Shown here piece after piece: positions 22,707 to 31,068 of a stretch of DNA of 64,000 nucleotides (the stretch's first letter is position 1; each line of letters begins with the position of its first letter). The position numbers and the translations under genes are program-made. The DNA comes from Xylanibacter brevis ATCC 19188 (GTDB lineage: Bacteria; Bacteroidota; Bacteroidia; Bacteroidales; Bacteroidaceae). The stretch is taken from contig NZ_JHXM01000004.1 of the NCBI RefSeq assembly GCF_000621725.1, forward strand, positions 1-64,000. Reading direction: 5' to 3'. Below the pieces are notes generated by a model. It did no database searches, was not told where the DNA came from, and worked only from the letters and a program-made list of their open reading frames with translations.

Positions 22707-22732
22707 CACCTTGTAATATAAAAACTAAATCA

Positions 22733-25204
22733 ATGAAAGTACTGAAGTTTGGCGGCACCAGCGTAGGTTCCGTAGATAGCATCCTCAGTTTAAAACGTAT
22801 CGTCGAGGCCGAGAAGACACCCGTTATTGTAGTAGTCAGCGCCCTCGGCGGCATCACAGACCGTCTTATTGCTACCTCCAAAATAGCTTTGGCAGGCGAC
22901 GAGTCATGGAAGACCGAGTTCAACAGCATGCGCATGCGCCACCTGGACATGATTGACACGCTTTTCAAAGAACAGGAAAAGCATCAGCAACTGACAGACA
23001 TCATCAACTCGCTTTTCGAAGAACTGAAATCCATATATTATGGTGTTTACCTGATTCATGACCTCAGTCCAAAGACCGAAGCCACCATCGTGAGCTATGG
23101 CGAACGCCTAAGCAGTCATATCGTGGCTAGCCTGATTCGCGGTGGTCGCCGCATGAACAGCCGCGACTTTATTCGCACGGTGAAGAAACAGGGCAAGCAT
23201 GTTCTTGATGCCGAGTTGACCAATCTCCTGGTGAAAGATGCCTTCGCACCGATTTGCAATGTTGCCGACAGCAGCACCGTGGCCGTAGTGCCAGGCTTTA
23301 TTGCCCGCGACCGCGACACCAACGAGACAACCAACCTCGGACGTGGTGGTTCTGACTATACGGCAGCCATCATTGCTGCAGCGCTCGATGCCGAAGTGCT
23401 CGAGATCTGGACCGACGTAGATGGCTTCATGACTGCCGACCCGCGTGTCATCAAGACAGCCTACACCATCAACGAGCTGTCGTATGTCGAGGCTATGGAG
23501 CTGTGTAACTTTGGCGCTAAGGTGGTTTATCCTCCCACCATCTATCCTGTGTGTGTCAAGAACATACCAATTAAGGTCAAGAATACCTTCAATCCCAGTC
23601 ATCCTGGCACCCTTATCAAGCAGAAGATTGAGAACGACTCGAAGCCCATTAAGGGTATCTCGTCAATCAGTGGTACCACGCTAATCACGGTGACGGGTCT
23701 TTCGATGGTGGGCGTTATTGGTGTCAACCGTCGCATTTTCTCCACATTGGCAGAGAATGGTATATCCGTCTTCATGGTATCGCAGGCCTCGTCAGAGAAC
23801 TCTACCTCTATTGGTGTTCGCGACGAGGATGCCGCACAAGCCGTAGAAGTGCTGAACCAGGAGTTCGCTAAAGAAATTGAGACAGGTGCCATGTTCCCCA
23901 TGCATGCAGAGAGTGGCCTAGCCACCATCGCTATCGTGGGCGAGAATATGAAGCATACACCAGGCATCGCCGGTAAGTTGTTTGGCACGTTGGGGCGTTC
24001 TGGTATCAGCGTGATTGCCTGTGCCCAGGGAGCTTCCGAGACCAACATCTCGTTTGTAGTCGACGGACAGTATCTGCGCAAGTCACTCAACGTATTGCAC
24101 GACTCGTTCTTCCTGTCGGAATACAAGGTGCTCAACCTCTTCATCTGTGGCATCGGTACCGTGGGAGGCAACCTCATCGAGCAGATTCGTTCGCAATACG
24201 ACACTTTGAAGGAGACGCGCCAACTGAAACTCAACGTGGTGGGCATCGCATCGTCTAAGAAAGCAGTATTCAATCGCGACGGTATTGACCTGAGCAACTA
24301 CCGCGAACAGCTGCAGGATAGCGACATCAGCAAACTAAAGCAGGAGGTTATTGGTATGAACATCTTTAATTCGGTGTTCGTAGATTGTACGGCCTCTGAA
24401 CAAGTGGCAAGCCTCTATCAGGATTTTCTTGACCACAACATATCGGTGGTTACAGCCAACAAGATTGCGGCTTCGTCAGCCTACGACAATTATGCCAAGC
24501 TGAAGCAGACAGCCTTGAAACGAGGCGTGAAGTTCCTCTTTGAGACCAACGTAGGCGCTGGATTGCCTATCATTGGTACCATCAACGACCTGCTTAACTC
24601 TGGCGACAAGATACTGCGTATCGAGGCAGTACTCAGTGGCACACTAAACTTTATCTTCAACACCATATCTAAAGACACCCCCTTCTCCGAGACTGTACGA
24701 CAGGCCAAAGAGAAAGGCTATTCAGAACCCGACCCACGTATCGACCTTTGCGGCAAAGACGTGATCCGCAAGCTTGTCATTCTGACGCGCGAAGCTGGTT
24801 ATAAGGTAGAGCAAGAGGATGTTGAAAAGCACCTATTCATGCCCGACAGCTTCTTCGAGGGCACACTCGACGAGTTCTGGAAGAACCTGCCTACGCTCGA
24901 TGCCGACTTCGAAGCGCGCCGTCAAGAACTGGACAAGGAGCAGAAGCGCTGGCGATTTGTGGCCAAAATGGAAACCAATCCTACAACCACCAACGGCAAG
25001 CAGCCCGTGTTCAAGACGTCTGTATCGTTGGAGGCAGTAGGTCCGCGCCATCCGTTCTACGGACTTGAGGGGTCGAACAACATCGTGCTGCTCACCACCG
25101 AGCGCTATAAAGAGTATCCCATGCTTATCCAGGGCTATGGTGCTGGCGCCGGCGTTACGGCAGCAGGCGTTTTCGCAAATGTTATGTCAATAGCAAACAT
25201 CTGA
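22733..25204 (+). CDS. thrA: Bifunctional aspartokinase / homoserine dehydrogenase
   Basis: 823 residues from ATG 22733 (MKVLKFGGTSVGS); the longer open frame to 22538 lies upstream of the promoter and is rejected. Aspartokinase: KFGGTSVGS near 5, VVVSALGGITD near 38, TNLGRGGSDYTAAI near 203. Central ACT domains about 310-460 (SMVGVIGVNRRIFSTLAENG, split SMVGVIGVNRRIF, STLAENG) for feedback control. Homoserine dehydrogenase from about 470: FICGIGTVGGNLIEQI (NAD site), VTANKIAAS, and the LSGTLNFIFN motif. It catalyses the first and third steps of threonine synthesis. Followed within 2 bp by the proposed homoserine kinase gene. Confidence 0.94.
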   Translation: MKVLKFGGTSVGSVDSILSLKRIVEAEKTPVIVVVSALGGITDRLIATSKIALAGDESWKTEFNSMRMRHLDMIDTLFKEQEKHQQLTDIINSLFEELKSIYYGVYLIHDLSPKTEATIVSYGERLSSHIVASLIRGGRRMNSRDFIRTVKKQGKHVLDAELTNLLVKDAFAPICNVADSSTVAVVPGFIARDRDTNETTNLGRGGSDYTAAIIAAALDAEVLEIWTDVDGFMTADPRVIKTAYTINELSYVEAMELCNFGAKVVYPPTIYPVCVKNIPIKVKNTFNPSHPGTLIKQKIENDSKPIKGISSISGTTLITVTGLSMVGVIGVNRRIFSTLAENGISVFMVSQASSENSTSIGVRDEDAAQAVEVLNQEFAKEIETGAMFPMHAESGLATIAIVGENMKHTPGIAGKLFGTLGRSGISVIACAQGASETNISFVVDGQYLRKSLNVLHDSFFLSEYKVLNLFICGIGTVGGNLIEQIRSQYDTLKETRQLKLNVVGIASSKKAVFNRDGIDLSNYREQLQDSDISKLKQEVIGMNIFNSVFVDCTASEQVASLYQDFLDHNISVVTANKIAASSAYDNYAKLKQTALKRGVKFLFETNVGAGLPIIGTINDLLNSGDKILRIEAVLSGTLNFIFNTISKDTPFSETVRQAKEKGYSEPDPRIDLCGKDVIRKLVILTREAGYKVEQEDVEKHLFMPDSFFEGTLDEFWKNLPTLDADFEARRQELDKEQKRWRFVAKMETNPTTTNGKQPVFKTSVSLEAVGPRHPFYGLEGSNNIVLLTTERYKEYPMLIQGYGAGAGVTAAGVFANVMSIANI

Positions 25205-25206
25205 TT

Positions 25207-26520
25207 ATGAAACATCTCATCATTTTGGGCGATGGAATGGCCGACCACAAGGTGGAACGACTTGGCAACAAGACGTTGCTGCAGTATGCCAGACCTGAAT
25301 ATATGAACCGTCTGGCTAAGGCTGGACGCACGGGCCGTCTGATCACGATACCTGAGGGTTTCCAACCTGGTTCTGAGGTGGCCAACACGGCCATCCTAGG
25401 CTACGACCTGAACCAGGTGTACGAGGGCCGCGGCCCCCTGGAGGCGGCATCTATTGGTTACGAGATGCAGCCCGATGACCTGGCCCTGCGTTGCAACATC
25501 ATCACCGTGGAGGAAGGTAAGATTATCACTCACAACGGTGGCAACCTGCAGACAGAGGATGCCCGTGTGCTGATTGACTATCTGAACGAGCACTTGGCAA
25601 AGCCTATCAACGACAAGGCGGGTTACGAGCTTGTGAAGTTCATTTGTGGCATCCAGTATCGCCACCTGCTCGTCATCAAGGGTGGTAGCAAATACATCAC
25701 TTGTGCACCGCCACACGATCATCCGAATGAGGAGTGGCGCAGACTCACCCCCCAGCCCCTCCCTGAGAGGGAGGGGAGTAATTACTCTCAAGACAATGAA
25801 GAAACGAAAAAGGTAACCACTCCCCGCCCTCACAGGGAGGGGCTGGGGGCGGGTCTCACGGCTTCCCTTCTCCGCGACCTCATCCTGCGCTCTCAAGAAC
25901 TACTCTCCCAGCACCCATACAACCTCGACAAGGCTGCACGTGGAGAACGTCAGGCCAACAGTATCTGGCCTTGGAGTGGAGGCTATCGTCCCTCTATGCA
26001 GACGCTGATGCAACTGTACCCACAGATTAAGTCGGGCTCCGTTATCTCGGCTGTCGATTTGATTCAGGGCATTGGCAAATATGCTGGTCTTCGCATCATC
26101 AAGGTGCCTGGAGCCACAGGACTTGCCGACACTAACTACGAGGGTAAGGCGCAGGCAGCCATCGATGCCCTACAAACCGACGACTTCGTGTTCGTACATG
26201 TAGAGGCCACCGACGAGGCAGGACATGATGGCGACCTCGAGCTGAAGCTCAAAGCCATCGACTATCTCGACCAACGACTCATAAAGCCCATCATCGAGGC
26301 CACAGAACTGATGGACGAGCCCGTGTGCATCGCCGTGTTACCAGATCACCCCACCCCTGTAGAACAACGCATCCACGTCAACGAGCCAGTGCCTTTCCTC
26401 ATATATTATAAAGGTATAGAGCCCGACGACGTCGAGTACTACGACGAGGAATCGTGCGTCGCAGGCAGTTATGGTCTGCTGCGCCTCAATGAGTTTATGC
26501 AGACCTTCATGAGCATTTAG
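25207..26520 (+). CDS. Proposed homoserine kinase (phosphoglycerate-mutase-like, TIGR02535 type) with an in-frame repeat insert
   Basis: 437 residues. Alkaline-phosphatase-superfamily phosphotransferase related to cofactor-independent phosphoglycerate mutase: IILGDGMADHKVE (metal Asp) near 4, GSEVANTAILGYD near 57 (nucleophile region), IWPWSGGYRPSM near 258, VHVEATDEAGHDGD near 336 and VLPDHPTP near 378 (metal His). In thr operons lacking classical ThrB this family is the proposed homoserine kinase; none other is seen here. Position 2 bp after thrA and upstream of thrC supports that. Residues 179-218 are exactly the 120-bp palindromic element at 25741-25860, read in frame with no stop. Whether the product is active is open. 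Confidence 0.85.
   Translation: MKHLIILGDGMADHKVERLGNKTLLQYARPEYMNRLAKAGRTGRLITIPEGFQPGSEVANTAILGYDLNQVYEGRGPLEAASIGYEMQPDDLALRCNIITVEEGKIITHNGGNLQTEDARVLIDYLNEHLAKPINDKAGYELVKFICGIQYRHLLVIKGGSKYITCAPPHDHPNEEWRRLTPQPLPEREGSNYSQDNEETKKVTTPRPHREGLGAGLTASLLRDLILRSQELLSQHPYNLDKAARGERQANSIWPWSGGYRPSMQTLMQLYPQIKSGSVISAVDLIQGIGKYAGLRIIKVPGATGLADTNYEGKAQAAIDALQTDDFVFVHVEATDEAGHDGDLELKLKAIDYLDQRLIKPIIEATELMDEPVCIAVLPDHPTPVEQRIHVNEPVPFLIYYKGIEPDDVEYYDEESCVAGSYGLLRLNEFMQTFMSI
25741..25860. repeat. GC-rich palindromic element inserted in frame within a coding sequence
   Basis: 120 bp, exactly 40 codons, starting on a codon boundary. Left arm AGACTCACCCCCCAGCCCCT then CCCTGAGAGGGAGGGGAGT; the right arm is its near-perfect inverse, ending GGGGCTGGGGGCGGGTCT; a 40-bp loop separates them. 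The arm sequence is that of the intergenic elements near 30481 and 33275 (GACCCCACCCCCAACCCCTC). It encodes a proline/glutamate/glycine-rich loop. Confidence 0.85.
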
Positions 26521-26544
26521 TATCACTCAAAAACAACCAGAGGT

Positions 26545-27618
26545 ATGGAACACAAGACCATCACATTCGACGCTTTTGTCAGGGGCATCATGGGGGCCAT
26601 CATCTGCGTGGCCATCTACCTGTTGCTCAACCGTCTGAGCAGCGTGCTCACCCCGTTTTTCATTGCGTGGTTCATAGCCTACATGCTGCTGCCTCTGGTC
26701 AAGTTCTTCCAGTTCAAGTTGCGCTTGAAATATCGCATCGCAGGCATCATCTGCGCTTTCATCACAGTGGGACTGGTGGCGTGGGGTGGCTTCATCCTGA
26801 TTGTACCGCCTTTCATCGACGAAGCAGCCAAGATCAAGGACCTCGTTATCAGCTATGCAGAAAACAATGCCACGCTGAGCAACATCCCCGATGCACTACA
26901 GACGTTCATCCACGAGCACCTCAGCGCAGAGAATATCAAGGCCATCGTGTCGCAAGAGGGATTCATCACAGAGATGAAGGCTGCCGTACCGCGTCTGTGG
27001 GACTTTGCCAGCCAGTCTGTCAATATGGTGATGGGACTTTTCTCGCTCACCATGATAGGCCTCTACACGCTGTTCATCCTTCTCGACTACGAACGCATGT
27101 CCACAGGATGGGTCAAGATGCTGCCCCTGAAATATCGTAAGATAGCCCGTCAGGTGGTCACCGACCTTGAGACCGGCATGAACCGTTATTTCCGCGGACA
27201 AGCCATGGTGGCCTTCTGTGTGGGAGTGCTCTTCAGCATCGGCTTCCTCATCATCGACTTCCCCCTAGCTATCGCCTTGGGCATGTTCATTGGCCTGCTC
27301 AACATGGTGCCCTACCTCCAACTGGTAGGCTTCGTCCCCACCATCATGCTAGCCATCGTTAAGTCGGCCGAGACAGGCCAAAATTTCTGGGTGGTGCTGG
27401 GCATGGCCCTGCTGGTCTTTGCCATCGTGCAGGCCATCCAAGACACTATTCTCACGCCTCGTATCATGGGGCGCGTCACAGGGCTCAACCCTGCCCTCAT
27501 CCTACTCTCGCTGTCTGTATGGGGCGCCTTGCTGGGCTTGCTGGGCATGGTCATCGCCCTGCCCATGACCTCACTCTTGCAGACCTACTACCAGCGATAC
27601 ATCATCAGGGAGAAATAA
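26545..27618 (+). CDS. AI-2E family transporter (PF01594-like membrane protein)
   Basis: 357 residues, integral inner-membrane protein. Hydrophobic segments near 12-30, 33-50, 62-85, 152-175, 212-245, 252-285 and 305-345 fit the seven- to eight-helix AI-2E exporter family; signature segments include the IDFPLAIALGMFIGLLNMVPY loop (split IDFPLAIALGMF, IGLLNMVPYLQ) and DTILTPRIMGRVTGLNP near 300. Members export autoinducer-2, amino acids or sodium; substrate is undetermined. It lies between the proposed homoserine kinase and thrC with 24- and 48-bp gaps, so probably in the thr operon; threonine or homoserine export is a possible inference. Confidence 0.88.
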   Translation: MEHKTITFDAFVRGIMGAIICVAIYLLLNRLSSVLTPFFIAWFIAYMLLPLVKFFQFKLRLKYRIAGIICAFITVGLVAWGGFILIVPPFIDEAAKIKDLVISYAENNATLSNIPDALQTFIHEHLSAENIKAIVSQEGFITEMKAAVPRLWDFASQSVNMVMGLFSLTMIGLYTLFILLDYERMSTGWVKMLPLKYRKIARQVVTDLETGMNRYFRGQAMVAFCVGVLFSIGFLIIDFPLAIALGMFIGLLNMVPYLQLVGFVPTIMLAIVKSAETGQNFWVVLGMALLVFAIVQAIQDTILTPRIMGRVTGLNPALILLSLSVWGALLGLLGMVIALPMTSLLQTYYQRYIIREK

Positions 27619-27666
27619 GGAGGAAAACAGAAAAGAAAATACAGAAACTGAATATTATAGATATAT

Positions 27667-28998
27667 ATGAAATACTATAGCACGAACGGAAAAGCTCCCA
27701 TGGCCGACCTTCACAAGGCCGTGGTAAAGGGATTGGCAGAAGATCGCGGACTGTATATGCCCGAACGTATCGATAAGCTGCCAGCCGAATTCTTCAGCAA
27801 CATGCCGAAGATGAAGTTTCAGGATATCGCCTACAACGTGGCCAGTGCCTTCTTTGGCGACGATGTGGATCTAGACAGTCTGCAAGACTTGGTTTACGAC
27901 ACCTTGCAGTTCCCCTGCCCCATCGTCAAGGTGAAAGAGAACATCTACTCGCTGGAACTCTTTCATGGCCCTACGCTGGCATTCAAAGATGTGGGTGCAC
28001 GCTTCATGGCACGCCTGCTGCAATACTTCATCAAGCAGGAAGGACGCCACGAGACGGTCAACGTGCTCGTAGCCACTAGTGGCGACACCGGCTCTGCCGT
28101 GGCCAATGGTTTCTTGGGCGTAGAAGGCATCCACGTGTATGTGCTCTATCCCAAGGGAAAGGTAAGCCCCATCCAGGAATGCCAGTTCACCACCTTGGGA
28201 CAAAACATCACCGCCATCGAGGTGGATGGCGTCTTCGACGACTGTCAGCGTTTGGTCAAGAGTGCCTTCATGGATGCCGAGCTCAACAACCACATGAAAC
28301 TTACCTCGGCCAACTCTATCAACGTGGCACGTTTCCTGCCTCAGGCGTTCTACTATTTCAATGCAGTAGCTCAACTCTCAGCCCTCGGCCATCAGACATC
28401 AGACATCACCATCTGCGTGCCCTCTGGCAACTTTGGCAACATCTGCGCCGCATTGTTTGGTCATCAGATGGGTATGCCCGTGAAGCGCTTCATCGCTGCC
28501 AACAATGCCAACGATATCTTCTTCAACTACCTGCAGACGGGTCAGTATAACCCCAAGCCCTCTAAGCAGACACTGGCTAACGCTATGGACGTAGGCGACC
28601 CCTCAAACTTCGCCCGCATCATCAACCTCTACAGCGAGAATGGCAAACTCTCGCCCGAGGAGACCCACCAGCGCATCACCTCGCTCATCAGCGGTGCCAC
28701 CTATAGCGACGAACAGATACGCGAGACCATGCGCCAGTGCTACAGCGAGACGGGCTATATCCTCGACCCCCACGGAGCCTGCGGCTATCGCGCCCTCGAA
28801 GAGCAACTGAAGCCTGGCGAGATAGGCATCTTCTGCGAGACAGCCCATCCAGCTAAGTTTAAAGAGAAAGTCGATGAGATACTGGGCATCGACGTCGAGA
28901 TACCCGCACGTCTAGCAGCCTTCATGAAGGGACAAAAGCAAAGTGTGCCCATGACGAAGGACTTTGCCGACTTCAAGGCGTTCTTACTTGCCCAGTGA
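27667..28998 (+). CDS. thrC: Threonine synthase
   Basis: 443 residues. PLP fold-type II enzyme converting O-phosphohomoserine to threonine. Seen: the N-terminal MKYYSTNGKAPMADLHKAVVKGLAEDRGLY (read in parts), PLP lysine in FHGPTLAFKDVGARFMARLL near 108, the ATSGDTGSAVANGFLG phosphate loop near 139, and VPSGNFGNICAALFG near 250. Last gene of the thrA-kinase-transporter-thrC run. Its 3' end overlaps the convergent FetB-like permease by 15 bp. Confidence 0.94.
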   Translation: MKYYSTNGKAPMADLHKAVVKGLAEDRGLYMPERIDKLPAEFFSNMPKMKFQDIAYNVASAFFGDDVDLDSLQDLVYDTLQFPCPIVKVKENIYSLELFHGPTLAFKDVGARFMARLLQYFIKQEGRHETVNVLVATSGDTGSAVANGFLGVEGIHVYVLYPKGKVSPIQECQFTTLGQNITAIEVDGVFDDCQRLVKSAFMDAELNNHMKLTSANSINVARFLPQAFYYFNAVAQLSALGHQTSDITICVPSGNFGNICAALFGHQMGMPVKRFIAANNANDIFFNYLQTGQYNPKPSKQTLANAMDVGDPSNFARIINLYSENGKLSPEETHQRITSLISGATYSDEQIRETMRQCYSETGYILDPHGACGYRALEEQLKPGEIGIFCETAHPAKFKEKVDEILGIDVEIPARLAAFMKGQKQSVPMTKDFADFKAFLLAQ

Positions 28999-29715
28999 CG
29001 AGAAGCGCTCAGCCAGTGTCAAGAACAGCAATGTAGCCACCACCGAGGCCACAAAGGCCGCTGCCATCAGTAGCAGCGTGACAGCTACCGCGCCCAATGG
29101 CTGGGCACCACCCAGCAACATACCGCAAAACAATGTTGGCATAGCCACCACCAGTGGCTGTGCCATTTGTTTTATCTGTGCCATCACCGAGGCCCTCAAA
29201 GCCCGCTTTACGCTAGGCATCAGCGTTTCCAGTCTAGTAGCACCGTTGGCCGTCAGGTAGGCCCTGTGTGCCGTGGTATGTCTCAGGCTACTGGCATAGG
29301 TCTGCATCATCTGCACCACAGCCGTTGTCAGATAGTACAACAGCACGCCCACCACGGGGACCATGGCCCTGCTACTCAGGCACCACATCAGCAAGCCGCC
29401 TGTCAGCATGGTGCTGCCTACCACGGCGCCTGCCACGGGCAACATCATGTTGCGCTGTTTCAGTCGGCCTTCCATCATACACCATCCCGCAGCCAACGCC
29501 ATCATGCCGACCAGCCACAGCACGCTGATCCATATCGAGTTGTAGTGATACACCACCCAGGCGCCACCGCCCACCACAATCATCTGCAGCGTCAACGAAG
29601 CAAAAGCCTTCAGCACGCGCCACAGCGACTTATGGTCCGTCCATGCCAACACGGCTACGGCCCCTGCCAGTAGCACGAGCAACATCACCACGCCTATATT
29701 CGATTGTATTTCCAT
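28984..29715 (-). CDS. FetB/YbbM-like (UPF0014) ABC permease
   Basis: 243 residues, membrane protein with about six to seven hydrophobic segments (8-25, 33-56, 58-76, 90-112, 118-138, 188-235). The cytosolic coupling motif RLETLMPSVKRALRASVMAQIKQMAQ (read as RLETLMPSVKRALR, ASVMAQIKQM) and VAMPTLFCGMLLGGAQPLGA match the UPF0014 family, whose E. coli member FetB exports iron with the ATPase FetA. A FetA-like gene is 61 bp upstream in the same direction, completing the pair. Convergent with thrC, overlapping by 15 bp. Confidence 0.85.
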   Translation of the reverse strand: MEIQSNIGVVMLLVLLAGAVAVLAWTDHKSLWRVLKAFASLTLQMIVVGGGAWVVYHYNSIWISVLWLVGMMALAAGWCMMEGRLKQRNMMLPVAGAVVGSTMLTGGLLMWCLSSRAMVPVVGVLLYYLTTAVVQMMQTYASSLRHTTAHRAYLTANGATRLETLMPSVKRALRASVMAQIKQMAQPLVVAMPTLFCGMLLGGAQPLGAVAVTLLLMAAAFVASVVATLLFLTLAERFSSLGK

Positions 29716-29776
29716 TGTTCTCTATTTTTAGCTTATTAAAGTTTTGAAAATGTTCAGGACGTTCCTGTGAGAAACG

Positions 29777-30334
29777 TTATAACTCCACGACGATATGGGC
29801 AGCTTCCACGATGGCCTGTTCTGCACTTGTAGCCACCACCAGCTTTCCCTCTTCCTGCGCCAGTTGCCGCAAATAGCCGGCACACTCTGGTGCAGGGTTG
29901 TCCACCAGCAGAATGGGCTTGTGTCTCAGCACCGCCACAGCCAGCAGGCGTGCCTTCTCGCCATCCGCCCCCGTGCGTTTCATCTCTTCGGCCAATATAC
30001 CATTAGAGATAGGCAACTCACGGTTAGCCTTTAGCGCAAACACCTCTTGTACCGTGGGCGGTTCATAGCGCTTCACCTCACCCTCGGCCGTCAACCGATC
30101 GGGAGCATATGCCATCAGCGCCCTAAACTCGTCGGCCATCTCTGCCGACAATGGTTCGCCATCTATACACACGTAGCCACTCTTCACCGCCCTCAAGCCC
30201 ATCATAGCCAGCAACAGTCCCGTACGGCATGCTGCCGTGCCACCGGTCAGGCATACCATCTGCCCCTCCTCAGCCAGCATCGACACCGTCCTTTCGGCAC
30301 CTTCTATCAGTGTTTCGTTCAGTTCCAGCACCAT
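29777..30334 (-). CDS. Degenerate FetA-like ABC ATPase
   Basis: 185 residues. Alignment by eye to ABC ATPases shows Walker A changed to CLTGGTAACRTGLLLAMMG: the glycines are mostly gone and the catalytic Lys-Ser/Thr is Arg-Thr. Walker B is PILLVDNP (Asp present, catalytic Glu replaced by Asn), and no LSGGQ signature is recognisable; a shortened EKARLLAVAVLRHKP segment stands in its place. Pairing with the intact UPF0014 permease suggests it still partners it, perhaps as a non-hydrolysing regulatory subunit or as a decaying gene. The frame is uninterrupted, so selection on the protein seems to continue. The -7 box lies 28 bp upstream. Confidence 0.7.
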   Translation of the reverse strand: MVLELNETLIEGAERTVSMLAEEGQMVCLTGGTAACRTGLLLAMMGLRAVKSGYVCIDGEPLSAEMADEFRALMAYAPDRLTAEGEVKRYEPPTVQEVFALKANRELPISNGILAEEMKRTGADGEKARLLAVAVLRHKPILLVDNPAPECAGYLRQLAQEEGKLVVATSAEQAIVEAAHIVVEL

Positions 30335-30361
30335 TTTTCGTTCACTTTCTATTGTTTAGTG

Positions 30362-30485
30362 CAAAGGTACGATTAAGCGAGTAAAGAACAAAAGAAAAAA
30401 CCGTTTTTTTCTTTTTTCTTTCGAGCGATAGTACCTTAGACGCAGTCAAAGGTACGATTAAGTGAGTGAAATGCAAAAACACTGA
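30362..30485 (-). promoter_or_regulatory. Tandem-promoter block upstream of the FetA-like gene, shared with glnN
   Basis: On the minus strand two TACCTTTG boxes (30447-30454 and 30362-30369) stand 85 bp apart. Around them runs GTACCTTTGACTGCGTC, then AAGGTAC, TCGAAAGAAAAAA and a TTTTGTTCTTT segment. The glnN upstream region (33600-33714) has the same order and nearly the same sequence with boxes 86 bp apart, so the blocks are duplicates. Confidence 0.75.
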
Positions 30486-30661
30486 CCCCACCCCCAACCC
30501 CTCCCCTACATGGGAGGGGATTTGCTTACGGAGTCCTTGGATTTTCAACCGCATAGTACGTTTTGGGTATGTTCTATAAATTGCATATATCATCTGCTGA
30601 ACTCCCCTCCCTTCCGCTGAACTCCCCTCCCTTCAAGGGGAGGGGTTGGGGGTGGGGTCTG
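30481..30661. repeat. GC-rich palindromic element, long form
   Basis: 181 bp with inverted ends: ACTGACCCCACCCCCAACCC...CTCCCCTACATGGGAGGGG on the left, and CCCCTCCCTTCAAGGGGAGG...GGTTGGGGGTGGGGTCTGT on the right. Its core carries GGAGTCCTTGGATTTTCAAC and TATAAATTGCATATATCATC, both repeated near 30835-30905 and 33410-33475. Confidence 0.8.
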
Positions 30662-30699
30662 TAACTAAACAATATTCCGCAGATTTCTACGTAGGCACT

Positions 30700-31064
30700 C
30701 CCCTCCCTTCCGCTGAACTCCCCTCCCTTCCAAGGGGAGGGGCAGGGGTGGGGTCTGTATCTCCATTGGCAGTTAGAACAACACTGACCCCACCCACGAC
30801 CCCTCCCCTACATGGGAGGGGATTTGCTGCGGAGTCCTTGGATTTTCAACCGCATAGTACGAAAGAATCCTTTTTGGGGTATGTTCTATAAATTGCATAT
30901 ATCATCTGCTGAACTCCCCTCCCCTACATGGGAGGGGATTTGCCGCGCTCGGCGCTATGCGACGCTTATTCGAGTGGAACGAGTCTTAAGAAGGTACTAT
31001 CGTTCGGAAATACAAATAAAAAGCGAGCTTTTCTTTTCCATTTCGCTCGTTTTTTGTACCTTTG
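30700..31064 (+). repeat. Large direct repeat, copy A (upstream of aguA)
   Basis: About 365 bp, near-identical to copy B at 33275-33628. Contains head-to-head GC-rich palindromic arms, the TATAAATTGCATATATCATC segment and a unique-looking stretch GGCGCTATGCGACGCTTATT...GAACGAGTCTTAAGAAGG (30950-30995). It ends in TACCTTTG, the aguA -7 box. Confidence 0.85.
31057..31064 (+). promoter_or_regulatory. -7 box TACCTTTG of aguA, leaderless arrangement
   Basis: TACCTTTG is followed by CACC and then the ATG at 31069, so transcription should start at or within a base or two of the start codon. The box is the last part of repeat copy A. Confidence 0.65.
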
Positions 31065-31068
31065 CACC

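Larger units (their letters stand above)
30335..31068. other. 730-bp repeat-rich intergenic region between the FetA-like gene and aguA
   Basis: No gene is credible here. It consists of a leftward tandem-promoter block (30362-30485), a palindromic GC-rich element (30481-30661), a spacer carrying TTCTACGTAGG, and a ~365-bp block (30700-31064) duplicated upstream of glnN. The whole region is made of modules found elsewhere in the window, and its right end forms the aguA promoter. Confidence 0.8.

Noticed and set aside
22538..22732. N-terminal extension of ThrA
   Set aside because: It lies upstream of the TACCTTTG box; MKVLKFGG is the standard aspartokinase N terminus.
21049..22968. FAD oxidoreductase starting at 22968
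   Set aside because: The extra 110 codons would run antisense through thrA and its promoter; a -7 box fixes the start at 22638.
30481..30661. Insertion sequence
   Set aside because: Too short and no transposase; at most a non-autonomous palindromic element.
30928..31068. N-terminal extension of agmatine deiminase
   Set aside because: It translates repeat copy A and precedes the promoter.
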